DNA of 64,000 nucleotides from Streptococcus cristatus AS 1.3089 (GCF_000385925.1 NC_021175.1:379501-443500); one strand, 5' to 3'. Shown: positions 34,174 to 46,123, counted from the first letter of the stretch. The notes: a model not told the origin generated them from the letters alone. Made by a program: numbers and translations.

Positions 34174-34620
34174 TTATCTTGCCTTATTTTTAAAGACAAA
34201 AATCTTGCTGAAGACGTAGTTGAGAACGATAATCAGCACTTGAGCAATTAAAGTTTCAATGGTGTTGACCATCTTAATATCGTTGTGGACGAATTGACCG
34301 ATAATCTGCGGGAAGCTAGTGACAAAGATAAAAGTCAATAGTAAATTTAAGCCCATAGTAGCAAGGCGGGCTGTGAAAAATTTGACCAGTCGTACTGGCC
34401 AGCCCTGTCTCTTTTGCTTGAAAACGATGGTATCGTTGGTCACAAAGGCAAAGAGAATTCCCAGAATATCACCAATTATCGTAGCCAGTAGTTCCTTGCC
34501 CGTTAATTCATAGCAGAGCATCCGACTGACAACGGATACGACAGTTGTGGCCACACCAAAGAAGAGGTAGGATAGGACTTCATTGTCAAAGAATTTTTTA
34601 ATCAAAGTTTTCATAAGCAT
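34174..34620 (-). CDS. GtrA-family membrane protein
   Basis: 148-residue protein with four hydrophobic segments in the GtrA pattern (NEVLSYLFFGVATTVVSVVSR at the start, IVLNYVFSKIFVF at the end). GtrA-like proteins are thought to help move polyprenyl-linked sugars for cell-surface glycans. It is read opposite to its neighbours and diverges from queT. No clear ribosome site precedes either ATG; TAGACT lies 6 bases before the second ATG (34614), a possible leaderless start. Confidence 0.88.
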   Translation of the reverse strand: MLMKTLIKKFFDNEVLSYLFFGVATTVVSVVSRMLCYELTGKELLATIIGDILGILFAFVTNDTIVFKQKRQGWPVRLVKFFTARLATMGLNLLLTFIFVTSFPQIIGQFVHNDIKMVNTIETLIAQVLIIVLNYVFSKIFVFKNKAR

Positions 34621-34701
34621 AGTCTATCACATTTCTAGGATTTATGCTATACTAGTGAGGTTGTCGATTTGAAGGAGATAGCTTTTCCGTCTAAGGCAAC
34701 C

Positions 34702-34760
34702 CTTGGCGCTTAACTTCTTTCGCCAAGCATATTACACGCGCTCATGCGCTAAAGGAGAAA
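34702..34760 (+). promoter_or_regulatory. preQ1-II riboswitch before queT
   Basis: The sequence CTTGGCGCTTAACTTCTTTC, continuing GCCAAGCATATTACACGCG and CGCTAAAGGAGAA, matches the conserved preQ1-II (COG4708) pattern of Streptococcaceae. CTTGGCG pairs with CGCCAAG to form the first stem, and GCGC...GCGC a second one, while the ribosome site AAAGGAG ends the aptamer. Bound preQ1 should hide it and lower transporter synthesis. TGCTATACT at 34645-34653 is a likely promoter -10 box. Confidence 0.9.
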
Positions 34761-34762
34761 AC

Positions 34763-35278
34763 ATGAAACAAGAAAACTTATCAGTTCGTGATTTGACACA
34801 CATTGCCATTGTTGCTGCTATTTATGTAGCCCTAACCGTCACGCCTCCCTTAAATGCGATTAGTTACGGTGCTTACCAGTTCAGAATTTCTGAAATGATG
34901 AACTTTATGGCCTTTTACAATCGTAAATATATTCTGGGAGTGACCATTGGCTGTATGATTGCCAATCTCTATAGCTTTGGAATCGTTGATGTCTTTGTCG
35001 GCGGTTGGTCAACTTTAGTCTTCCTATCATTAGGTGTCTACCTCTTTAGTCGCTATAAGAATCAATACCTGATCAAAGATTTGATTCGTTTGGATCACTT
35101 CTATTTTGCGATTTTCTTTTCTATTTCGATGGTGACGATCGCTGCAGAGTTGTATTTCTTACAAGGCTTGCCTTTCTTATTGACTTGGTTCACAGCAGGC
35201 ATTGGAGAATTTGCTTCCTTGATAGTTGGAGCTATGATTATTAACCTTATTGCTAGACAACTTGATTTGACAAGATAA
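34763..35278 (+). CDS. queT: Queuosine-precursor (preQ1) transporter QueT
   Basis: 171-residue membrane protein of the QueT (COG4708) family, an S component that takes up preQ1-type precursors for queuosine in tRNA, normally with a shared ECF energy module. RDLTHIAIVAAIYVALTVTPP, SYGAYQFRISEMMNFMAFYN and GWSTLVFLSLGVYLF are family blocks in five or six hydrophobic segments. The ATG follows AAAGGAGAAAAC, the switch-controlled ribosome site; a longer frame through the riboswitch was rejected. Confidence 0.92.
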   Translation: MKQENLSVRDLTHIAIVAAIYVALTVTPPLNAISYGAYQFRISEMMNFMAFYNRKYILGVTIGCMIANLYSFGIVDVFVGGWSTLVFLSLGVYLFSRYKNQYLIKDLIRLDHFYFAIFFSISMVTIAAELYFLQGLPFLLTWFTAGIGEFASLIVGAMIINLIARQLDLTR

Positions 35279-35287
35279 GACAGGCAG

Positions 35288-35310
35288 AGAGCGGCATTTC
35301 CGCTCTTTTT
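35288..35310 (+). terminator. Terminator after queT
   Basis: AGAGCGG pairs with CCGCTCT around CATTT, followed by TTTT. Confidence 0.88.
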
Positions 35311-35375
35311 ATGTACTTTTGCTTTTTAGGAATAATTGGAAACAAATAGAGGAAGATTTTGTATATTTATGATAA

Positions 35376-37343
<1,968 letters not shown>

Positions 37344-37351
37344 GGCTGAGT

Positions 37352-38311
37352 ATGGAAAATAAGATAAAAAAAGCAAGATTGATTTATAACCCAACTTCTG
37401 GGCAGGAAATTATCAAAAAAAATATTGCCGAAGTCTTGGATGTTTTGGAAGATGTTGGCTATGAAACCAGTGCCTACCAGACGACTCCAGAGCCTTTCTC
37501 TGCTCGGCGGGAAGCTGAAAGGGCAGCCAAGGCAGGTTTTGATTTGGTCATAGCAGCTGGTGGAGATGGGACTATAAATGAAGTAGTAAATGGGGTTGCG
37601 GGCCTAGATGTGCGCCCCAAGCTGGCTTTCATCCCAACCGGTACAACCAATGATTATGCGCGTGCCTTGAAAATTCCGATGGGAGATCCAGTAGCTGCAG
37701 CTCGGATTATCGAGAAAAATCAGACGATTCAGATGGATATCGGTCGGGCTTATGGCAGCAAATACTTTATCAACATTGCGGCGGCGGGCACTCTGACAGA
37801 GCTGACTTACAGTGTCCCTAGTGAGGTCAAGACCCGTCTAGGCTATCTGGCTTATGTAGCCGAAGGGGCCAAAATGCTGCCACGCTCCAAATCCCGTAAG
37901 GTACGGATTGAGCATGACCATGGTGTTTTTGAGGGCAAGATTTCGCTTGTCTTTGCAGCCTTGACCAATTCTATCGGAGGCTTTGAAAAACTAGCGCCAG
38001 ATACAAAACTGGACGATGGAAATTTCACCTTGATTCTTGTAAAAACGGCTAAGTTGTTTGATATGCTTAGTCTCATCATACAGGCGATTAATGGTGGTCA
38101 ACATGTGACGGATGCCAATGTTGAATATCTGAAAACCAGCAAATTGAAGCTAGAAGTATTGGATAAAAAAGCACCTTTTATGTTGAATCTGGACGGTGAG
38201 TACGGAGGAGATACACCAGTAGAATTGGAAGTTTTGCATAATCATCTGGAGTTTTTCGCCAATATAGATGAAATCGATGAGAGCGCTCTTTCCTTAGAAA
38301 AATTAGAATGA
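37352..38311 (+). CDS. Diacylglycerol/lipid kinase (DagK/YegS family)
   Basis: 319-residue lipid kinase with ARLIYNPTSGQ at the N-terminus, the nucleotide-binding GGDGTINEVVNGV and FIPTGTTNDYARAL. It is expected to phosphorylate diacylglycerol, recycling the lipid freed by lipoteichoic acid synthesis (DgkB role); an ltaS gene lies a few kb downstream. The ATG at 37352 has TGAGG before it; a GTG at 37340 overlapping the ligA stop is the alternative. pulA follows 8 bases later. Confidence 0.88.
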   Translation: MENKIKKARLIYNPTSGQEIIKKNIAEVLDVLEDVGYETSAYQTTPEPFSARREAERAAKAGFDLVIAAGGDGTINEVVNGVAGLDVRPKLAFIPTGTTNDYARALKIPMGDPVAAARIIEKNQTIQMDIGRAYGSKYFINIAAAGTLTELTYSVPSEVKTRLGYLAYVAEGAKMLPRSKSRKVRIEHDHGVFEGKISLVFAALTNSIGGFEKLAPDTKLDDGNFTLILVKTAKLFDMLSLIIQAINGGQHVTDANVEYLKTSKLKLEVLDKKAPFMLNLDGEYGGDTPVELEVLHNHLEFFANIDEIDESALSLEKLE

Positions 38312-38319
38312 AGAGATAA

Positions 38320-40623
38320 ATGAAAATGCTAGACTATAAGGTCATTGTCCATTACCACAATCCTAAGGGAGATTACTTTTCTTATGATTTGTGGCAGTGG
38401 CAGACGGATCAGTGGGGAAAAGAAGCCCCTTTTTCTAAACTAGATTATTTTGGTATTCAGGGAGAACTATCTTTTAAAAGTTGGGAGCCCCTTAGTCAGG
38501 CTCATGTGATTGTCAAGCGTTCAGACTGGTCCAGCCAATCTTGCGACTACCACATTGACTTATTGCCAGTTCATTTGTCCACAGAGGTTTGGTTGATTGA
38601 AGGCGATCATCAGGTCTACTATTCCTTGCAAGCGGCGACGACGAGCCACCAATATTCGCGGCGACGTCCTCATAATTTTGATGTAGCTATGCGGTCGGAT
38701 TATTTTGACGAATGCTGGGGCTACCAAGGTTGGCTTGGGCATCGTCTGCATGGGCAAGTAAATGAGTTTAAAGTTTGGGCTCCGACAGCCAAAAAAGTTG
38801 AATTGGTAGTTTATAAAACTTCCGATAATCAAGCAGCTGTTTATAAAGAATTCCCTATGGAAAAGGGAGAGATTTACTCGCACGATCATGCTAAAAATAC
38901 AATCGGAGTTTGGTCGGTGGAAGTGCCAGAAGATTTAGCTGGCAAGGCCTACCAGTATCATGTTCATTTTGAAAACCAGCATTTTTTGACGCGCGATCCT
39001 TATACAATTGCTACCAGTCCAGATGGCAAGCGCTCAGCTATTGTTGCCGAACAGGACAAGACTGTTGCTGGTTTTAAGGTATGTCAAGGCAAGGAGGCAA
39101 CTTGGCGTTTAGATAATCCAAATCAGGCGGTCATCTATGAGATGCATATCCGAGATATTAGCAAATCGCCTAGTTCTGGTATCGCAGAACATTTGCGAGG
39201 GACTTTTTTGGGGGCATGTCAAAGCGGTACTAGAAATGGTCAGGGAGACCAAAGCACTTTTGATTACATTCGCAATCTAGGTATCAATGTGGTGCAGCTC
39301 CAGCCGGTTTCTGACCGACATAAGGACTATGACGAAAATGGCCAAGTTACTTATAACTGGGGCTATGATCCGCAGAACTATAATGCACCAGAAACCAGTT
39401 TTTCTTCCAATCCAGATGATCCGGGTCAGGCTATCCGAGATTTGAAAACCATGATTCAGGCTTACCACGATGCAGGGATTTCTGTGACCTTGGATGTGGT
39501 TTACAATCATATTTATTCCACCTTTGACTCAGCCTTTCAGTCAACGGTTCCCGATTATTACTACCGGATGAATCCCAACGGTTCTTTCCAGAATGGTACA
39601 GGTGTCGGCAGTGAGACGGCCAGTGAGCATGAAATGTTCCGCAAATTCATGATTGATTCACTTCGTTACTGGGTAGAAGAATTTAATGTGGATGGCTTCC
39701 GCTTTGATTTGATGGGAATTCATGATGTCACCACCATGAATATCATCCGAGAAGAAATGGATAAAATTGATCCACGGATTTTGCTTTATGGTGAAGGTTG
39801 GGATATGGGAACAGGCCTGATGTCAGAGGACAAGGCTAAGAAAGACAATGCTTATCAACTGCCGCGAATTGGCTTCTTCAATGATACCCAGCGTGATGCA
39901 GTGAAAGGTGCTGAAGTCTATGGTGGCTTGAAAGCTGGTTATGTGAGCGGACAAGCGACTGAGGATATCATAGCTAAAGCCATTCTGGGCAGCAGTGAGT
40001 TAGGCTCTTATTTGACACCAACTCAAGTTCTTAATTATGTGGAGGCGCATGATAATTTCAACCTGCATGACTTGCTGGTTGACTTGCACCCAGATGATGA
40101 TGAGGTCATTCGGACGAAAAGAATTGAGCTGGCAACAGCTATGAACTTGCTCATGCAGGGAATGGCATTTATGGAATTGGGACAAGAATTTTCTCGCACG
40201 AAACTAGTAGGAACAGGAGAAGAGGGCCAAGTCCTGCCTAGCGATCGTGACAGAGCAATGAACAGCTACAATGCTCCCGATGCAGTCAACCAAGTGAATT
40301 GGGAATTGATCAGCCAACATCAGGAGAGTATTGATTATATCAAGCAGATTATTCATTTAAAAACAAGTCAGAAGGAATTTTCTTATCAAACCTATGAAGA
40401 GATTTACAAACATGTCTTTGTAAGAGAAGCCTTTGCTGGCAGTGGTATCGTCATTTTTGAGATTAAAGATGAAAAACATTATGAAATCATTTTTAACGCA
40501 AGTGGCCTGCCATATTACCTTGAGAATGCGGATCACCTACGTTTATTGGTCGGCAATAGCCGCCATAAGAGACCCTTCTATGTTGAAAATCTGACCGCTT
40601 CCGTTTTTGAAGTGATTAAATAA
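38320..40623 (+). CDS. pulA: Type I pullulanase (intracellular)
   Basis: 767-residue glycoside hydrolase family 13 enzyme that cuts alpha-1,6 branches in pullulan, glycogen or imported dextrins. There is no signal peptide. An N-terminal domain and CBM48-like module (VNEFKVWAPTAKKVELVVY) precede the catalytic barrel with YNWGYDP (type I pullulanase marker), LDVVYNH, GFRFDLMG (nucleophile Asp), LYGEGWD (acid/base Glu) and VEAHDN. A terminator follows closely. Confidence 0.94.
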   Translation: MKMLDYKVIVHYHNPKGDYFSYDLWQWQTDQWGKEAPFSKLDYFGIQGELSFKSWEPLSQAHVIVKRSDWSSQSCDYHIDLLPVHLSTEVWLIEGDHQVYYSLQAATTSHQYSRRRPHNFDVAMRSDYFDECWGYQGWLGHRLHGQVNEFKVWAPTAKKVELVVYKTSDNQAAVYKEFPMEKGEIYSHDHAKNTIGVWSVEVPEDLAGKAYQYHVHFENQHFLTRDPYTIATSPDGKRSAIVAEQDKTVAGFKVCQGKEATWRLDNPNQAVIYEMHIRDISKSPSSGIAEHLRGTFLGACQSGTRNGQGDQSTFDYIRNLGINVVQLQPVSDRHKDYDENGQVTYNWGYDPQNYNAPETSFSSNPDDPGQAIRDLKTMIQAYHDAGISVTLDVVYNHIYSTFDSAFQSTVPDYYYRMNPNGSFQNGTGVGSETASEHEMFRKFMIDSLRYWVEEFNVDGFRFDLMGIHDVTTMNIIREEMDKIDPRILLYGEGWDMGTGLMSEDKAKKDNAYQLPRIGFFNDTQRDAVKGAEVYGGLKAGYVSGQATEDIIAKAILGSSELGSYLTPTQVLNYVEAHDNFNLHDLLVDLHPDDDEVIRTKRIELATAMNLLMQGMAFMELGQEFSRTKLVGTGEEGQVLPSDRDRAMNSYNAPDAVNQVNWELISQHQESIDYIKQIIHLKTSQKEFSYQTYEEIYKHVFVREAFAGSGIVIFEIKDEKHYEIIFNASGLPYYLENADHLRLLVGNSRHKRPFYVENLTASVFEVIK

Positions 40624-40641
40624 AATTGAATAAAGATAATA

Positions 40642-40687
40642 AAAGATTGAAGACAGGCTTTGTGGCTTACCTCTTCAATCTTTTTTT
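40642..40687 (+). terminator. Terminator after pulA
   Basis: AAAGATTGAAG (40642-40652) pairs with CTTCAATCTTT (40673-40683), followed by further T. Confidence 0.88.
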
Positions 40688-40776
40688 GTGCCTTGAATTG
40701 TCAAATTAAGTGCACAAGAAAAACTCTCCCCAAAACATTTTTCAATGCTTTAAGAAGAGTTGAGTAGCCTCATAGT

Positions 40777-42978
40777 TTAGGGGCTGGCACTTGAACTGGA
40801 GGAGCTAGAAGAACTGGAGGACTCTCCGCTAGTTCCCTCTTCGCTGCTAGTGCTAGAGTGAAATTGTTCTGGGTGAAGTGCTCGATAACTTGGTGAATTA
40901 AAGAGATCAACAGAGGATACACCGCCACGTTTTGAATAAAGGCTAGTCGATTGATCACCTTTTTCTTTCTCAATGGCCTTGAGGGCTTTCAAAGAGTTGA
41001 TGTAGTTGTAATCATCAGGGTTGACTTTTCCTAGGTTATTGCCTGTGTAAAAGCGGAATAGATCCCCCGTCTGAATAGTATCGCTCATCTTCAGCTGTGT
41101 ATTTGCGGCTGTTCGGATAGCTTCTAGTTCAGCTGTTGTTGACTCGTCTGGCAGAGTGATCTCCTCACCAGTTTGTGTGTTGTAAATGCGGCCGCTATAA
41201 CTTGTGTATTTTGGTGTTACAAAGTTATTGGTTGAGCGGAAGGCCACGATTTGCTGGTGCTGAGGTGAGAGGAGGTCTTGCCCGACTTGGAGGTAATTTT
41301 TGGAGTCAATTCCCAATAAATGCTCCAAGGTTGGTAGCATATCGATTTGTCCGCCAAAGGTATCGATAATTTTTCCCTTTTCCATTCCAGGTATCACGAC
41401 CATGTATGGCACTCTCTGTAACATAGCATTGTCATAGCTAGACCATGTCTCAGAATTTTTATTGATCAAAGGTGCCAGAGCTGGATTACGAGAATTAGAA
41501 ATTCCATAGTGGTCTCCGTAAAGGACAATAATTGAATTTTCATACAGTCCAGCTTCTTTTAGGTAGTCAAAGAAAGCTTTGACAGCTGAGTCGAGGTAGT
41601 TTGCTGTTGCAAAATAGCCATTGATGGTTTCGTCTTTGGTATCTGCCAGTGGGAAACCAATCTCATCACCAATCAAGCTGGTCGTATAAGGATAGTGATT
41701 GGAGACGGTGATGTATTTGGCATAGAAAGGCTGCTGCAAATGTTCCAGATACTTGATGGAATCTTTGAACATAATCTTATCGTTCAAGCCATACTGGAAG
41801 GAGTTAGTCTCATCTTGCTTGGTAAAGTAAGATGCATCGAAGAAATAATTATAGCCCCATTGCTTGTAAGCGGTGTTGCGATTCCAGAAACTGCCTGTAT
41901 TTCCATGGAAAACAGCAGATGTGTAATCTCCATTTTTAGACAGGATAAAAGGTGCTGCCTGCTGGGTATTGGTACCGCCGTAGTTGACCATGAAAGAGCC
42001 TTGGTTGAGACCGAAGAGCCCTGTTTCAATCATAGTTTCTGCGTCGGAAGTCTTTCCAGCCTTGACTTGGTTAAAGATATTTGAAAAGGCTAAAGTTGAA
42101 TTAGAGTGGTAAAGCGAGTTGAGGAATGGCGTAACTTCGTATTCCTTGCCATCCATTTGCAGTTTATAGTCAATCAGAAACTGCTGGAAGCTTTCCAAGT
42201 GGATATAGAATACATTGCGTCCTTTAGCAATGCCGTAGTATTCAGAGTTTGGCTCGGCATAGTGGGATTGGATATATTGTTCAACAGGCTCCAGATCTTT
42301 GGCAGAGGCTTTGGAACGCTCTTTATTAGCGCTATAAGTTTGATTAGCACTGTAGCCGAGGAAGGCAGGGAGTCCGAGCGCGCGAACGACATAGTAATTG
42401 GAAAATCCGCGTGTCAGGAGCTCTGGACGATCAATTTCTGCTAGGAAAAGATTGGCCGAAAAGAGCATCGCTGATAGGGATGTCACGGCAAAGCTGGCGC
42501 GAATATTAAACCTACGATGATCCAAGCGAATATACTTTTTGTAAAAAAGCCAGCCTAGAATTGGGAAATCAATGATATAGATAGCATCCCAAGGGCGGAA
42601 GAGCTCCATGGCTGCTGCCCCGAGGCCTGCAGACACCTTGCTGGAAGCCAACATAGTATTGACTGTGACAAAGTCGGTAAACTCACGATAGTAGATGGAG
42701 TTTGAGATCAACCATACAAAAAGTAAGATGTAGATAGCCGTGCTGACACAATAAAAAAGCTTGGTCGGCTTGATATAAAGGGCGAGTCCAATCAGCAAAA
42801 GTCCAATTGGGAAGGGGTTAATCAGAGCCAGAAAAATCTGATAGGCTCCTTGAATATCTAAATTAAAATCAACAGTATAAGCCCACATGGTTTTTAACCA
42901 GTAAATCGTGAGCAAGCTCAAGACGAAACCGAGCCTTGTACTCATAAAATTGAGTAAATTCTTGGTTGTTTTTTTCAC
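40777..42978 (-). CDS. ltaS: Lipoteichoic acid synthase family protein (LtaS-like)
   Basis: 733-residue membrane enzyme of the LtaS family, which transfers glycerol phosphate from phosphatidylglycerol onto teichoic acid chains outside the membrane. Five N-terminal hydrophobic segments are followed by the sulfatase-fold domain: FYIHLESFQQF (metal Glu), AGKTSDAETMIETGLF (Thr nucleophile), WGYNYFFDASYF and VLYGDHYGISN. The C-terminus ends in a Ser-run tail of low complexity. GTG at 42978 was chosen since AAGGAAG lies at suitable distance; a longer frame starts before it without one. Confidence 0.88.
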   Translation of the reverse strand: MKKTTKNLLNFMSTRLGFVLSLLTIYWLKTMWAYTVDFNLDIQGAYQIFLALINPFPIGLLLIGLALYIKPTKLFYCVSTAIYILLFVWLISNSIYYREFTDFVTVNTMLASSKVSAGLGAAAMELFRPWDAIYIIDFPILGWLFYKKYIRLDHRRFNIRASFAVTSLSAMLFSANLFLAEIDRPELLTRGFSNYYVVRALGLPAFLGYSANQTYSANKERSKASAKDLEPVEQYIQSHYAEPNSEYYGIAKGRNVFYIHLESFQQFLIDYKLQMDGKEYEVTPFLNSLYHSNSTLAFSNIFNQVKAGKTSDAETMIETGLFGLNQGSFMVNYGGTNTQQAAPFILSKNGDYTSAVFHGNTGSFWNRNTAYKQWGYNYFFDASYFTKQDETNSFQYGLNDKIMFKDSIKYLEHLQQPFYAKYITVSNHYPYTTSLIGDEIGFPLADTKDETINGYFATANYLDSAVKAFFDYLKEAGLYENSIIVLYGDHYGISNSRNPALAPLINKNSETWSSYDNAMLQRVPYMVVIPGMEKGKIIDTFGGQIDMLPTLEHLLGIDSKNYLQVGQDLLSPQHQQIVAFRSTNNFVTPKYTSYSGRIYNTQTGEEITLPDESTTAELEAIRTAANTQLKMSDTIQTGDLFRFYTGNNLGKVNPDDYNYINSLKALKAIEKEKGDQSTSLYSKRGGVSSVDLFNSPSYRALHPEQFHSSTSSEEGTSGESSSSSSSSSSSASP

Positions 42979-43024
42979 AGAAAGGTACTTCCTTGTCTTA
43001 TTTCCTAAAAATTCTCTTTTTCTA

Positions 43025-43033
43025 AGTATATCA
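43025..43033 (-). promoter_or_regulatory. Extended -10 promoter of ltaS
   Basis: TGATATACT on the minus strand, about 50 bases before the GTG start. No convincing -35. Confidence 0.55.
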
Positions 43034-43161
43034 CAATTTTTCAAGTTGAGGAAAAATTGAGGTGAATTAGTGCTTAGTTTATTTTATTTGTAAAACAATG
43101 AAGAGTATATCTTCTTCTAATAATTTTAATAGAAAGTGGAAATAGGGAAATTTTTAATCGA

Positions 43162-43338
43162 AGAGAGTGGGACAGAAATCGGTAATTCGTTAGAATTCGA
43201 TTTCGTCGTCCCACCTCCGCACAGTTGAGTAGGGCTGTAAAAGCTGATGAAATCAGCGTAATAGAGCCCACTCAACCACTGCGTCTTGCTCGACAATCCA
43301 AAGACAATTGAGAGGCTAGGACTTTTGTCCCAGACTCT
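43162..43338 (+). repeat. 177-bp three-hairpin repeat, copy A
   Basis: Begins AGAGAGTGGGACAG and ends GTCCCAGACTCT, imperfect inverted ends. Inside are three hairpins in a row: GTGGGAC..GAAATCG with CGATTTC..GTCCCAC, GTTGAGT..GGCT with AGCCC..ACTCAAC, and AGAGGCT.GGAC with GTCCCAG.CTCT. Copy C has the same strand and length; copy B is inverted. It lies between divergent ltaS and rlmI, just before the rlmI promoter. Confidence 0.9.
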
Positions 43339-43405
43339 TTATGATAGCAAATGTTGGAGATTTCTTCTACTAAAACAAGTATTATGTGAAAATAATAAAT
43401 ATGCT

Positions 43406-43434
43406 TTGAGAATTTTCACAATATTTGGTATAAT
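43406..43434 (+). promoter_or_regulatory. Promoter of rlmI-aro operon (leaderless type)
   Basis: TTGAGA (43406-43411), 17-bp spacer ending TGG, TATAAT (43429-43434). The expected start point is at 43441-43442, the A of the rlmI ATG. Confidence 0.8.
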
Positions 43435-43441
43435 AATGCTT

Positions 43442-44605
43442 ATGAAGAAACTTACTGTTAATAAACAGACAGAGGAAAAGTTGAGAAAAGGAATTTTAGT
43501 TCTAGATAAGAATGATTTTCCAACTCTTTCATTCACCGATCAATGTGTGGAATTGCATAGTCAGCAGGGGAAGTTCTTGGGAACGGCTTATCTCTCCTTA
43601 CAAAATAAGGGACTTGGCTGGCTGATTTCCTATGCTAAGGTAGAGCTGAACTCCGCTTTCTTTCAGCATTTGTTTGAAAAAGCTAAAGACAAGCGTTTTT
43701 ATTACAGTCATGCAGAGGATACGACAGCCTATCGCCTGTTTAACCAAGAAGGTGACGGTTTTGGCGGTTTTACGGTTGATATCTATGAGAAATATGCCGT
43801 TTTCTCTTGGTACAATTCCTTTGTTTTTTCAATCAAGGATCAGATAGTGGCTGCTTTCCAGCAGGTATTTCCTGAGGTCGCTGGAGCTTACGAGAAGATT
43901 CGCTTCAAGAGCTTGGACTATGAGTCTGCCCATCTCTACGGAGCAGAAGCGCCAGCCTATTTTACGGTTTTGGAGAATGGCGTGCGCTATCAAGTCTTCA
44001 TGAATGATGGCCTGATGACTGGGATTTTTCTGGACCAGCACGAAGTGCGGGGGAGTCTGGTTGACGGCTTAGCTAGCGGAAAAAGTCTGCTCAATATGTT
44101 CTCCTACACAGCAGCATTTTCGGTGGCAGCTGCCATGGGCGGTGCCAGTCAAACAACTTCGGTGGATTTGGCCAAACGTAGCCGCGAGCTTTCCCAAGCG
44201 CATTTTGAAGCCAATGGTTTGGATTTAGAGCTGCATCGTTTCGTGGTCATGGATGTCTTTGATTACTTCAAATACGCCAAGCGTCACGAGTTAAAATATG
44301 ATGTGATTGTCCTAGATCCGCCGAGCTTTGCTCGCAATAAAAAGCAGACCTTCTCTGTTGCGAAAGATTACCATCGTTTGGTGGCTCAGGCCTTGGAAAT
44401 CTTGAGCCCAAAAGGAACATTGATTCTTTCGACCAACGCAGCTAATGTTTCTAAAAGTAAGTTTAAAAAAGAAATTGAAAAAGGATTTGCAGGAGTCCCT
44501 CACCGCTATCTAGCGGAATATGGTCTACCAGCAGACTTTGTATACAATAAGAAAGATGAGAATAGTAACTACCTCAAGGTATTTACAATTAAGGTGAACA
44601 AATGA
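43442..44605 (+). CDS. 23S rRNA (cytosine-5)-methyltransferase, RlmI family
   Basis: 387-residue class I SAM-dependent methyltransferase. An N-terminal PUA-like RNA-binding domain is followed by [18 protein letters not shown] (SAM site), the acidic end TSVDLAKRS, and [14 protein letters not shown], the DPPSF motif of the RlmI/RlmK family. The target is inferred to be 23S rRNA. The ATG at 43442 lies 7 bases after a perfect -10 box with no ribosome site; earlier in-frame codons are upstream of the promoter and partly in the 177-bp repeat. It heads the shikimate operon, overlapping aroD by 4 bases. Confidence 0.88.
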   Translation: MKKLTVNKQTEEKLRKGILVLDKNDFPTLSFTDQCVELHSQQGKFLGTAYLSLQNKGLGWLISYAKVELNSAFFQHLFEKAKDKRFYYSHAEDTTAYRLFNQEGDGFGGFTVDIYEKYAVFSWYNSFVFSIKDQIVAAFQQVFPEVAGAYEKIRFKSLDYESAHLYGAEAPAYFTVLENGVRYQVFMNDGLMTGIFLDQHEVRGSLVDGLASGKSLLNMFSYTAAFSVAAAMGGASQTTSVDLAKRSRELSQAHFEANGLDLELHRFVVMDVFDYFKYAKRHELKYDVIVLDPPSFARNKKQTFSVAKDYHRLVAQALEILSPKGTLILSTNAANVSKSKFKKEIEKGFAGVPHRYLAEYGLPADFVYNKKDENSNYLKVFTIKVNK

Positions 44606-45279
44606 AATTAGTCGTTTCAATCATGCCCAGAAGTTTAGAAGAGGCTAAAGCAATTGATGTGAGTCGTTATGATGATGCTGACATTATCGAATGGCGCGCG
44701 GACCTTTTGCCTAAAGAGAGCATTCTGAACGTTGCTCCTGCTATTTTCGAGAAATTTGCTGGACGTGAATTGCTCTTCACGCTGCGAAGTCGCGGAGAAG
44801 GTGGCGAAATTGATCTCTCAGATGATGAATATGTTGCTCTTATCAAAGAAGTAGCCAATTTTTATTCGCCAGACTATGTTGATTTTGAATACTATTCGCA
44901 TAAAGATAAATTTGAAGAAATGCTCGAGTTTCCAAATTTAGTTCTCAGTTATCATAATTTTGAGGAAACGCCTGAAAATATGATGGAAATTTTGTCAGAA
45001 TTGACTTCTTTGAATCCTAAGGTGGTCAAGGTTTCTGTCATGGCGCACAATGAGCAGGACGTCTTGGATCTGATGAACTATACTCGTGGATTTAAGATTT
45101 TGAACCCTGAACAAGAGTATGTAACGATTTCTATGGGAAAAGTTGGGAAGATTTCTCGCTTAGCTGCAGATTTGACAGGTTCAAGCTGGTCTTTTGCCAG
45201 TGTTGAGCAGCCGAGTGCACCAGGTCAGGTTTCTCTAGCAAACATGAAGGTTGTGCGGGAGATTTTAAATGAAAATTAA
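44602..45279 (+). CDS. aroD: 3-dehydroquinate dehydratase, type I
   Basis: 225-residue type I dehydroquinase, third step of the shikimate pathway, forming 3-dehydroshikimate through a Lys Schiff base. Family blocks are [40 protein letters not shown] (catalytic Lys) and [15 protein letters not shown]. The ATG overlaps rlmI as ATGA and the 3' end overlaps aroE by 11 bases, so the operon is tightly coupled. Confidence 0.95.
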   Translation: MKLVVSIMPRSLEEAKAIDVSRYDDADIIEWRADLLPKESILNVAPAIFEKFAGRELLFTLRSRGEGGEIDLSDDEYVALIKEVANFYSPDYVDFEYYSHKDKFEEMLEFPNLVLSYHNFEETPENMMEILSELTSLNPKVVKVSVMAHNEQDVLDLMNYTRGFKILNPEQEYVTISMGKVGKISRLAADLTGSSWSFASVEQPSAPGQVSLANMKVVREILNEN

Positions 45280-46123
45280 TGGCCATACTCGTCTAGCAGC
45301 AGTTGTTGCTAAGCCGATTAAGCATAGCATTTCACCATTTATTCATAATACTGCCTTTGAGAAGACTGCTGTCAATGGTGTCTACCTTGCTTGGGAAATT
45401 GAAGCAGGGGATTTAGAAGCGACCGTTGCTAATATCCGAAGGTATGATATGTTTGGGATAAATTTGTCAATGCCCTACAAGCAGGAGGTCATCCAATATC
45501 TTGATGAATTGGCTCCCAGCGCCCGTCTTATCGGAGCTGTGAATACCGTGGTGAATAAAAATGGTACATTGATAGGATATAATACGGATGGCAAGGGCTT
45601 TTTTAAGAGCTTGCCGTCTTTTGCTATTCAGCGCAAAAAAATGACCATTTTAGGTGCTGGAGGAGCCGCGACAGCTATTATCGCTCAAGCTGCTTTGGAT
45701 CAAGCAGAAGAAATTTTTGTTTTTACTCGGCAGACCTCCTATGCTAATACTGTCAGCAAGATGGTAGCAATCAGTCGCCAAACTAAGAGCAGGATTCAGG
45801 TGCTGAACTTGGAAGACCCGGCTCTTCTACAGGAGAAAATTACCCAATCTGACCTGTTGGTCAATGGAACAAGTGTGGGTATGGATGGAGAATCTTTACC
45901 TCTAGTAGAAAGTATTCAACTACCTGCAAAGATTTTAGTCGCGGATGTGATTTATAAACCTTTTGAAACACCTTTTTTAAAGTGGGCTCGAAGTCAGAAG
46001 GTAGAGGCAGTGAATGGTCTAGGTATGTTGCTTTATCAGGCAGCAGAAGCTTTTGAGCTTTGGACAGGACAACCCATGCCTTGTCAGGAAATTTGGCAGC
46101 AGCTAGAAGCTCTGTATAAATAG
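45269..46123 (+). CDS. aroE: Shikimate dehydrogenase
   Basis: 284-residue AroE reduces 3-dehydroshikimate to shikimate with [18 protein letters not shown] at the N-terminus binds the substrate, [10 protein letters not shown] holds the catalytic Lys, [11 protein letters not shown] follows, and [16 protein letters not shown] is the cofactor loop. [15 protein letters not shown] near the end is also conserved. The start overlaps aroD. Confidence 0.95.
   Translation: MKINGHTRLAAVVAKPIKHSISPFIHNTAFEKTAVNGVYLAWEIEAGDLEATVANIRRYDMFGINLSMPYKQEVIQYLDELAPSARLIGAVNTVVNKNGTLIGYNTDGKGFFKSLPSFAIQRKKMTILGAGGAATAIIAQAALDQAEEIFVFTRQTSYANTVSKMVAISRQTKSRIQVLNLEDPALLQEKITQSDLLVNGTSVGMDGESLPLVESIQLPAKILVADVIYKPFETPFLKWARSQKVEAVNGLGMLLYQAAEAFELWTGQPMPCQEIWQQLEALYK

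Noticed and set aside
34703..34762. Upstream start for queT
   Set aside because: The added codons lie in the preQ1-II riboswitch; the ATG at 34763 has the expected ribosome site.
41695..42444. Plus-strand open frames opposite ltaS
   Set aside because: They are antisense shadows of a well-conserved gene, without ribosome sites.
43286..43441. Longer N-terminus for the rlmI gene
   Set aside because: The extra codons come from the 177-bp repeat and the promoter itself; the same peptide appears in the reverse strand of copy B. Homologues begin near MKKLTVNKQ.
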